DNA of 64,000 nucleotides. Source: Oscillospiraceae bacterium (lineage in GTDB: Bacteria; Bacillota; Clostridia; Oscillospirales; Acutalibacteraceae). The stretch lies in contig SVPP01000003.1 in assembly GCA_015065765.1 (NCBI GenBank), forward strand, positions 92,141 through 156,140, written 5' to 3'. Below are positions 58,638-64,000 of the stretch, in pieces. Position 1 is the first letter of the stretch. Every line of letters begins with the position of its first letter. The notes beneath the pieces are model-generated. The model saw only the letters and a program-made list of their open reading frames with translations. It ran no database searches and had not been told where the DNA came from. The translations under genes were made by a program, and so were the position numbers.

Positions 58638-59606
58638 GTGAAATATGTATTTATTGTCAATCCTGTTGCAGGAAAAAAGAAAGCGGGAGAATTTGTTCCG
58701 GAGATTGAAAAAATCTGCAGAGCCAAAGGTGTTGACTATGAGGTTTACAAGACTTCAAGTGTAGGCGATGCAAAAAGCTACACGAAAAAACTCGGTGATA
58801 GCGGCGAAGAAGCGGTGGTTTTCGGCTGTGGCGGTGACGGTACACTCTTTGAGGTTATCAACGGTGCAGTAGGCTATGAAAATCTTAAGGTGGGTACTCT
58901 TCCTTTAGGTTCAGGCAATGACTTTGTCAGAAATTTCGGCAAGAAGAAGGATTTTCTCGATGTTCTTGATCAGCTTGAAGGCTACTCAAGACGGGTTGAT
59001 CTTATCAAATGCGGTGACAAATATGCTGTCAGTCAGTGCTCAATGGGACTTGATGCGGAAATCTGTGCCAAGCAGGCGACCTTTAAAAAGCTTCCGTTTA
59101 TGTCAGGAGAAATGGCATACACAGCATCACTTGTTTTCTGCATTCTGACAAAATCAAGCAATGTTTTTGAGGTTTCAATAGACGATGGCGAATTTGAAAC
59201 CTATGACCTTCTTTTCTCTCTTTGCGGTAATGCCCGCTATTACGGCGGCGGTTATAAGGGAACACCTCTTGCAGTGTGTGATGATGGACTTCTTGACTTT
59301 GTTATTGTCAAGAAGGATATGCCGGTTATAAAATTCCTTAAGGTTATAGGCGATTACAAGGCAGGAAAGCACCTTGACTGGGACAGAGTAATTTTCAGAA
59401 GAGGTAAGAAGATGACTGTCAGATGTAAGAAGTATTCAGCGGTTAATGTTGACGGCGAGTGTGAATTTGTAAAACAGCGAACCTTTGAGATTGTACCGAA
59501 GGCTCTGAATTTCTGGTTCCCTGCCAATGTGGATTTTGATAAAATCCATTCAGAATGGGAGAAAGAAAATAAATCTTCCGAAAAACTGTTTACTTCTGCG
59601 GTTTAA
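58638..59606 (+). CDS. Diacylglycerol kinase family lipid kinase
   Basis: A 322-residue YegS/DgkB-type kinase. It begins VFIVNPVAGKKKAG, has the catalytic glycine motif VFGCGGDGTLFEVINGAV near 55 and TLPLGSGNDFVRNFG near 90, and ends with a beta-rich domain (SAVNVDGECEF near 278) that positions the lipid. It phosphorylates diacylglycerol or a similar lipid at the membrane for phospholipid recycling. The start is GTG at 58638 with TGAGGTG upstream. It lies 30 bases after the methyltransferase gene. Confidence 0.92.
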   Translation: MKYVFIVNPVAGKKKAGEFVPEIEKICRAKGVDYEVYKTSSVGDAKSYTKKLGDSGEEAVVFGCGGDGTLFEVINGAVGYENLKVGTLPLGSGNDFVRNFGKKKDFLDVLDQLEGYSRRVDLIKCGDKYAVSQCSMGLDAEICAKQATFKKLPFMSGEMAYTASLVFCILTKSSNVFEVSIDDGEFETYDLLFSLCGNARYYGGGYKGTPLAVCDDGLLDFVIVKKDMPVIKFLKVIGDYKAGKHLDWDRVIFRRGKKMTVRCKKYSAVNVDGECEFVKQRTFEIVPKALNFWFPANVDFDKIHSEWEKENKSSEKLFTSAV

Positions 59607-59617
59607 TATGTTAAAAT
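59589..59617 (+). promoter_or_regulatory. Promoter of the YerC-like regulator gene
   Basis: TTTACT (59589-59594), 17-bp spacer, TAAAAT (59612-59617) with TGT before it (extended -10). It overlaps the end of the lipid kinase gene. Confidence 0.6.
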
Positions 59618-59627
59618 GGTAAAGGTA

Positions 59628-59641
59628 GAGTGTTGACACTC
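59628..59641 (+). promoter_or_regulatory. Inverted repeat, candidate operator of the YerC-like regulator
   Basis: GAGTGT and ACACTC form a perfect inverted repeat around TG, centred about 18 bases after the -10 box, near the expected transcript start. A bound dimeric repressor here would block initiation; autoregulation by the TrpR-like product is possible. Confidence 0.45.
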
Positions 59642-59663
59642 GAAATCCGAGGAGGAGATTCTT

Positions 59664-59957
59664 TTGAAAGAAAATTTCAGAGATGAAAATATTGACTTCC
59701 TTATTGATGCGATTCTTGCGTTGGAAACTGAGGAAGAGTGCTTTAATTTTTTCTGTGACCTTTGTACGGTTACGGAGCTTCAGTCCATTTCACAGCGTCT
59801 TGTTGTGGCAAAAATGCTCAGCGACAAAGAGGTTTACAGTGATATCGTGAAAAAGACAAAGGCAAGCACTGCAACTATCAGCCGAGTCAACCGTTCACTT
59901 AAATACGGAAATGATGGTTATGAAATAATTTTTGACAGACTCAGGGAGAAAAAATAA
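59664..59957 (+). CDS. YerC/YecD family TrpR-like DNA-binding protein
   Basis: A 97-residue, all-helical protein of the TrpR superfamily. LCTVTELQSISQRLVVAKMLSD is the family core and KKTKASTATISRVNRSLKYG its helix-turn-helix; both fit YerC/YecD proteins of Firmicutes. The regulated genes are not known; Trp as ligand is not implied. It starts with TTG at 59664, preceded by GAGGAGG, and is followed after four bases by a methyltransferase gene. A palindrome lies between its promoter and start. Confidence 0.9.
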   Translation: MKENFRDENIDFLIDAILALETEEECFNFFCDLCTVTELQSISQRLVVAKMLSDKEVYSDIVKKTKASTATISRVNRSLKYGNDGYEIIFDRLREKK

Positions 59958-59961
59958 TATA

Positions 59962-60702
59962 ATGAGTTATGATGTTTTTGCACAATATTATGACACTCTG
60001 ACTGAAAATGTAGATTATGAAACCTATGCCGCTTATATCAAGCGGCTTTTTGAACGTTACGGAAAAAATATAAAGAGTGTTCTCGATGCAGCCTGCGGTA
60101 CAGGTTCACTGACTACTGAGCTTGCTCTTCTCGGTTATGATATGACAGGCATTGATTCGTCATATGATATGCTCATGGTGGCCCAGACTAAAAAATTCAC
60201 AAAGAATCTGGATATTCTCTATGTCTGCCAGAGTATGGAAGAAATTGACCTTTACGGCACTGTGGATGGTGCAGTGTGCACTCTTGACAGTATAAACCAC
60301 ATAACAGACGAAGAAACAGTTTTAAAGGCTTTTAAGAAGATTTCTCTCTTCATGGAGAAAGACGGAATTTTCATATTTGATGTGAATACCGAGTATAAAC
60401 ACAGGGAGATTCTGGGAGACAACGTCTTTGTTTATGATATGGAGGATGTTTACTGCGTCTGGCAGAATGAGCTTGATGATGACAATGTGACCGTTCACAT
60501 CGCTCTTGATCTTTTCGGGCGTACAGGGACCTCTTATATGCGTTTTTCAGAGGAATTTGATGAAGTTGCCTATCCTCATGAAAAAATTCTTGAATGGCTG
60601 AATCTGAGCGGATTTGAGCTTGTGGAGTTTTTCGAGGAGTTTACGGAAGAAAGGCCAAAAGAAGATACAGAAAGAATAGTTTATGTTGCGAGGAAAAAAT
60701 AA
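59962..60702 (+). CDS. Class I SAM-dependent methyltransferase
   Basis: A 246-residue methyltransferase. Motif I is VLDAACGTGSLTTELALLGY near 39, motif II DMTGIDSSYDMLMVAQ and a later DGAVCTLDSINHI near 100; the start SYDVFAQYYDTL is typical of this common family of small-molecule methyltransferases. Substrate unknown. The start at 59962 gives the conserved N-terminus; an ATG at 59932 inside the yerC-like gene would add ten residues. The weak ribosome binding site suggests coupling. hslO follows with a one-base overlap (TAATG). Confidence 0.85.
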   Translation: MSYDVFAQYYDTLTENVDYETYAAYIKRLFERYGKNIKSVLDAACGTGSLTTELALLGYDMTGIDSSYDMLMVAQTKKFTKNLDILYVCQSMEEIDLYGTVDGAVCTLDSINHITDEETVLKAFKKISLFMEKDGIFIFDVNTEYKHREILGDNVFVYDMEDVYCVWQNELDDDNVTVHIALDLFGRTGTSYMRFSEEFDEVAYPHEKILEWLNLSGFELVEFFEEFTEERPKEDTERIVYVARKK

Positions 60703-61580
60703 TGGGTAAAATAGTAAGATGTATATCACAGCTCGGAGATCTGACAGTAATGGCTGTCAATTCTACAGATATGGTGCAGAGGGCACACGAGATTCATTCA
60801 ACATCGAAGGTTGCATCAGCAGCTCTCGGCAGGCTTCTCACAGCCTCTTCGATGATGGGTGCAGTTTTAAAGGGTAAGGATTCAAGCATTACTCTCAGAA
60901 TGAACGGTGGCGGTCCCGTAGGCAGTGTTATTGCAGTTTCTGACAGTGAAGGTAATGTCAGAGGCTATATTGGTGACGCGTCTGTTGAACTGCCTCTCAA
61001 TGCAAAAGGTAAACTGGATGTTGCAGGTGCAATCGGCACAGACGGCTTTGTAACAGTAATAAAGGATTTAGGCATGAAAGAGCCTTATATTGGACAGACG
61101 CCTATCGTTACAGGTGAGGTTGCAGAGGATATCACAAGCTATTTTGCATCAAGTGAGCAGACACCTACTGTCTGTGCATTGGGTGTGCTTGTAAACAGCG
61201 ATACGAAGGAAATTATTACTGCAGGAGGATTTATCATTCAGCTTCTTCCTACGGCTATGGAAGATACTATTGAAAAGGTTGAAAGATGTATCAGGGATAT
61301 AGAGCCTGTTACAACAATGCTGACTAAGGGATTGACACCTGAAGAAATCTGCAGAACTGTCCTTCCTGAGTTTGAACTTGACGTCCTTGATGAGACAGAA
61401 GTTTCATACAGATGTACATGCACAAAAGAAAGAGTTGAGAAAGCTCTTATCTCAACAGGTGAGGAAGCTCTGAGAGAGATGGCAGAGGATGAAAAAACAG
61501 AAATCGCATGCAACTTCTGTGACAAAAAATATTTATTCACATCAGAAGAAATTTTGAAAATTCTGAAAAAATCCAAATAA
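60702..61580 (+). CDS. hslO: Redox-regulated molecular chaperone Hsp33
   Basis: A 292-residue Hsp33. The N-terminal domain has RAHEIHSTSKVASAALGRLLTA near 28 and GGGPVGSVIAVSDSEGNVRGYIG near 68; the C-terminal redox switch has the four zinc Cys as CTC near 240 (SYRCTC) and CNFC near 271. Oxidation releases zinc and turns on holdase activity, protecting an anaerobe against oxidative protein damage. It overlaps the preceding gene by one base and is followed by a weak terminator and the tRNA promoter. Confidence 0.95.
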   Translation: MGKIVRCISQLGDLTVMAVNSTDMVQRAHEIHSTSKVASAALGRLLTASSMMGAVLKGKDSSITLRMNGGGPVGSVIAVSDSEGNVRGYIGDASVELPLNAKGKLDVAGAIGTDGFVTVIKDLGMKEPYIGQTPIVTGEVAEDITSYFASSEQTPTVCALGVLVNSDTKEIITAGGFIIQLLPTAMEDTIEKVERCIRDIEPVTTMLTKGLTPEEICRTVLPEFELDVLDETEVSYRCTCTKERVEKALISTGEEALREMAEDEKTEIACNFCDKKYLFTSEEILKILKKSK

Positions 61581-61591
61581 TTTTTCACCCG

Positions 61592-61628
61592 AAAACCCAA
61601 TAGAATCAAGGGTTTTGAAAAAAATAAA
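61592..61628 (+). terminator. Weak terminator after hslO
   Basis: AAAACCC (61592-61598) pairs with GGGTTTT (61610-61616) around an 11-base loop. The following sequence is A-rich more than T-rich, so efficiency is doubtful. Confidence 0.45.
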
Positions 61629-61657
61629 AATTTTTTCAAAAAAATTGAAAAAAAGTA

Positions 61658-61686
61658 TTGACAAATGACTTCACATAGTGTATACT
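61658..61686 (+). promoter_or_regulatory. Promoter of the Val-Asp-Phe-Gly(-Cys) tRNA cluster
   Basis: TTGACA (61658-61663), 17-bp spacer, TATACT (61681-61686), about 60 bases before tRNA-Val. Confidence 0.88.
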
Positions 61687-61747
61687 TATCAACGTTGCAA
61701 ATGCAAACGCTCTTAAAAAACAGAGCACAGCAGAGTGCAATAAACGT

Positions 61748-61823
61748 GGGAGCATAGCTCAGCTGGGAGAGCATCTGCCTTACAAGCAGAGGGTCATAGG
61801 TTCGAGCCCTATTGTTCCCACCA
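61748..61823 (+). tRNA. tRNA-Val (TAC)
   Basis: A 76-base cloverleaf: acceptor GGGAGCA/TGTTCCC (one G-U), anticodon stem TCTGC/GCAGA with loop CTTACAA, anticodon TAC (61781-61783), T-loop GGTTCGAGCC and ACCA end. Confidence 0.96.
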
Positions 61824-61829
61824 TTATTT

Positions 61830-61906
61830 GGCCCGGTAGTTCAGTTGGTTAGAACGCTAGCCTGTCACGCTAGAGGTCGACGGTTCGAGCCCGTTCCGGG
61901 TCGCCA
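61830..61906 (+). tRNA. tRNA-Asp (GTC)
   Basis: A 77-base cloverleaf: acceptor GGCCCGG/CCGGGTC, anticodon stem CTAGC/GCTAG with loop CTGTCAC, anticodon GTC (61864-61866), discriminator G, encoded CCA. Confidence 0.96.
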
Positions 61907-61913
61907 AATAATT

Positions 61914-61989
<76 letters not shown>

Positions 61990-61998
61990 TTAAAAGTT

Positions 61999-62074
61999 GC
62001 GGATGTAGCTCATCTGGTAGAGCGCCACCTTGCCAAGGTGGAGGTAGCGGGTTCGAGCCCCGTCATCCGCTCCA
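61999..62074 (+). tRNA. tRNA-Gly (GCC)
   Basis: A 76-base cloverleaf: acceptor GCGGATG/CATCCGC, anticodon stem CCACC/GGTGG with loop TTGCCAA, anticodon GCC (62032-62034), TCCA end. Confidence 0.96.
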
Positions 62075-62078
62075 CAAG

Positions 62079-62114
62079 AAAGTCGCTAAAGTAATTCATA
62101 TTTTAGCGACTTTT
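62079..62114 (+). terminator. Hairpin with T-run between tRNA-Gly and tRNA-Cys
   Basis: AAAGTCGCTAAA (62079-62090) pairs with TTTAGCGACTTT around a 10-base loop, ending in TTTT. It looks like an intrinsic terminator, yet tRNA-Cys lies 20 bases on without a clear promoter, so it may be leaky. Confidence 0.7.
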
Positions 62115-62133
62115 CAAATAAAATAGAATATAA

Positions 62134-62208
<75 letters not shown>

Positions 62209-62230
62209 TGATGAGGTCTTAATTTAGACC

Positions 62231-62275
62231 AAAAGCTGAAACCCCTTGAATATCAAGGGGTTTCAGCTTTTTTAT
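62231..62275 (+). terminator. Strong terminator after tRNA-Cys
   Basis: A 19-base arm (62231-62249, AAAAGCTGAAACCCCTTGA) pairs with TCAAGGGGTTTCAGCTTTT around ATA, followed by more T. Confidence 0.93.
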
Positions 62276-62443
62276 AACTACATTTATGTGTAAAAACCAA
62301 AAGTCTAAAAATTACCATTTTTATTAACAACTCGGATTTGAACCGGTGAAATCACTAAAGTTTAATATTTCTTACATAAGACCTATTTTTAAAGAAGTTA
62401 AGCTTCAAAAAAATAGATCTTTTATATTGCCAAACGTATACCC
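62276..62443. other. Intergenic region after the tRNA cluster
   Basis: AT-rich sequence without an open reading frame. The only notable part is CTCGGATTTGAACCGG (62331-62346), which on the minus strand resembles a degenerate tRNA T-arm (GGTTCAAATCC). It has no intact cloverleaf around it and may be a decayed tRNA or old attachment site. Confidence 0.4.
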
Positions 62444-62472
62444 TTGTAAAATAACAATTGTTGTGCTATAAT
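62444..62472 (+). promoter_or_regulatory. Promoter of the GH-A hydrolase gene
   Basis: TTGTAA (62444-62449), 17-bp spacer, TATAAT (62467-62472) with TGC before it (extended -10). The spacer contains the palindrome AACAATTGTT (62452-62461), a possible operator. Confidence 0.75.
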
Positions 62473-62520
62473 CAGCCCGACAAATAAGAATTTGCGGAAC
62501 AGATATAAAAGGAGAAACGT

Positions 62521-64000
62521 ATGACACAAATCATTTCATTTTTGCTATCCGTTGTGTTTGCAATTGATATGTTTTTCGTTGGATTATTCCCTGAAAAACA
62601 ACTTGTTATCACGCAAACGGAAACCGAAACCGAATACTATATAGACGGTGAAAGCGATTATTTACGTTTTGGAGTTGTTGGTGAAGATAATCTGTTTGAG
62701 CCTGACGATGAAATTAAGGTTGTTATTGAATGCCTTGATGAATCTCTTAACGGTACAAGAGCAAAAATCTCCGTTAAGAGTGGGCAGACAGGCTTTGGTA
62801 AGCGAGGATATGTTAATTTAAATATTGATGTGCCGTATAACACCTTCACTTTTTCGTCAGATAAAAACGGAATTTTTACGATTGCGATTGAACTGACCGA
62901 CAGAACCAAATACAGTTTCAACATTGGTGTTCTTCCGAAAAATACACAGGCAAGTGATAGCTTTTATTACGGAATTCAGCCGTATATAACCCGTGCTTAT
63001 ACTTGGGGTCAGAGTTTTCAGATTCCGAACTATACTGCAGATGAATCAGTGGATAAAATCCTTGATGCAGCTGAATATCTCGGTGTAAATCTTGTTCGTG
63101 AGGACAGCGTCGGCTGGGGCGCAATGCAGAGCGAAGCTAACGGCGAAGTAAATTTCTCCGTGCAGGATTACCTTGTCGGTAAGGTCAACCAGCGCAATAT
63201 GAAATACAACTGGCTTCTCGGCTTCAACGCAGGAAAATGGTCTGCCGCAGATAAATATAAAGAAAATTACGATGAATCAATTGGCTGGACTTACCCTCCC
63301 GATGAAAATATTTGGTCTGGTTTTGCAGACAAGATTGCAGAACATTACGCAGACAATACCGACATTCTGTGGGAAATCTGGAACGAACCGAACTGGTATT
63401 TCTTCGCAGGCACTCCCGAAGAATATTTTTTGCTTCTTGAAAACACGGCATCAATTATCAAAGCCGAAAATCCGTCAGCATACGTTTATTCGGGCGGACT
63501 TGCAGTTGCAGAAAAAGAGAGCAACCTTGTTTTTTATCAGAAATCAGCAGAGCTGATGAATAAAAATCTGCTTGATAATTACGGTTATCACAATCACGAC
63601 GGACTCGATAATTACTATAATTATATAAGCAAGATGTTATCGCTTACAAAATCTGCAGGACTTTCAAACGGCGGTTTCAACAGCGAAAGCGGTGTAGGCG
63701 GCACAGATGCGGCAACAATCGCATGCAAGGCACTTTACACCCGCTCAACAGGAGCAAGCGGATTTGTTTCGTTCGCATTCAGAAAAACTGTTACACCCGA
63801 AAATGATATCAACGATTTTGCGTTTTTCAACGAATATCTTCAGCCTGACGAAGCCGTAATAACTTACGCAACGGTTATCCGTTTTCTCGGCCACGCTGCT
63901 TTCGTTAAGAATATTTCAAACGAAAAGAATCTTGTGATTGACGAATATTCGTCAAACGGAAATAAAATTGAAGTATATTACAGCCTTGGTAATAAAACTA
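62521..64000 (+). CDS. Secreted GH-A-clan glycoside hydrolase (GH5/GH39-like), 5' part only
   Basis: The frame is open from ATG 62521 to the window end (493 codons) with AAAGGAG before it. The N-terminus (MTQIISFLLSVVFAIDMFFV) is a signal peptide or anchor. A beta-rich domain (about 40-150) precedes a TIM barrel: LGVNLVREDSVGWG near 187, ILWEIWNEPNW near 285 with the acid/base Glu after Asn, and GFNSESGVGG near 385 with the likely nucleophile Glu. This Asn-Glu-Pro plus later Glu order is that of clan GH-A retaining enzymes such as GH5, GH39 or GH79; the family cannot be fixed here. It would act on plant or host polysaccharide outside the cell. Confidence 0.8.
   Translation, partial: MTQIISFLLSVVFAIDMFFVGLFPEKQLVITQTETETEYYIDGESDYLRFGVVGEDNLFEPDDEIKVVIECLDESLNGTRAKISVKSGQTGFGKRGYVNLNIDVPYNTFTFSSDKNGIFTIAIELTDRTKYSFNIGVLPKNTQASDSFYYGIQPYITRAYTWGQSFQIPNYTADESVDKILDAAEYLGVNLVREDSVGWGAMQSEANGEVNFSVQDYLVGKVNQRNMKYNWLLGFNAGKWSAADKYKENYDESIGWTYPPDENIWSGFADKIAEHYADNTDILWEIWNEPNWYFFAGTPEEYFLLLENTASIIKAENPSAYVYSGGLAVAEKESNLVFYQKSAELMNKNLLDNYGYHNHDGLDNYYNYISKMLSLTKSAGLSNGGFNSESGVGGTDAATIACKALYTRSTGASGFVSFAFRKTVTPENDINDFAFFNEYLQPDEAVITYATVIRFLGHAAFVKNISNEKNLVIDEYSSNGNKIEVYYSLGNKT

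Overview
The window is a gene-dense stretch of a low-to-mid GC bacterial chromosome that looks like an anaerobic Clostridia member, probably of the Oscillospiraceae/Ruminococcaceae type. This is inferred from gene content and order: pyruvate formate-lyase under a ZTP riboswitch, a flavin-based transhydrogenase-like NuoE/NuoF/GltD set, a membrane pyrophosphatase, YitT, MgtC, DprA, TrmFO, Obg, Mini-RNase III and strong GGAGG ribosome binding sites. No respiratory-chain genes, phage, insertion sequences or CRISPR arrays are visible.

Layout. 1-961 is the 3' end of a GH13 alpha-glucosidase-like gene. 1023-5886 is one transcription unit: CDP-ribitol synthesis (tarI, tarJ), a TagF-like polyol-phosphate transferase with an apparent ACG start, dnaA and maf, closed by a terminator. 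Next come mgtC, an EEP-fold nuclease/phosphatase, a heterodimeric ABC exporter (minus), a patatin (plus) and pflB-pflA (minus) behind a ZTP riboswitch. 15479-22716 is a seven-gene minus-strand carbohydrate operon: two xylose-isomerase-like TIM barrels, a Gfo/Idh/MocA dehydrogenase, a nucleotidyltransferase, a PHP protein, a KDG-type sugar kinase and an acyltransferase-like protein. A secreted alkaline-phosphatase-superfamily enzyme, hppA and a GH38 alpha-mannosidase follow. 29506-33780 encodes the Fe-S/flavin electron-transfer set.

Two paralogous secreted Big2-domain proteins (33969 and 40136) bracket mtnN-yfbR-traX (minus), a candidate small RNA, tRNA-Met and tRNA-Glu, and obg-mrnC-yitT. After an unrecognised 12-helix membrane protein, 42881-44012 is infC-rpmI-rplT with an AUU-started infC and a leader attenuator. 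44165-61580 is a long plus-strand run: SpoU methyltransferase, dprA, topA, trmFO, plsX, rnc, a radical SAM gene, smc, a MinD-like ATPase, a fumarase alpha subunit without its partner, an RlmL-type methyltransferase, a lipid kinase, a YerC/TrpR-like regulator, a methyltransferase and hslO. Five tRNAs (Val, Asp, Phe, Gly, Cys) follow, and the window ends in the 5' part of a secreted GH-A-clan glycoside hydrolase.

How it works together. The genes fit a fermentative polysaccharide degrader: glycosidases (GH13, GH38, GH-A) and a sugar operon feed glycolysis and PFL; the electron-transfer complex and ion-pumping PPase balance redox and energy; the rest is housekeeping. Regulation is unusually legible: eighteen sigma-A-type promoters with 17-bp spacers, many with a TGn extended -10, and intrinsic-terminator-like hairpins in the leaders of pflB, infC, hppA and mgtC.
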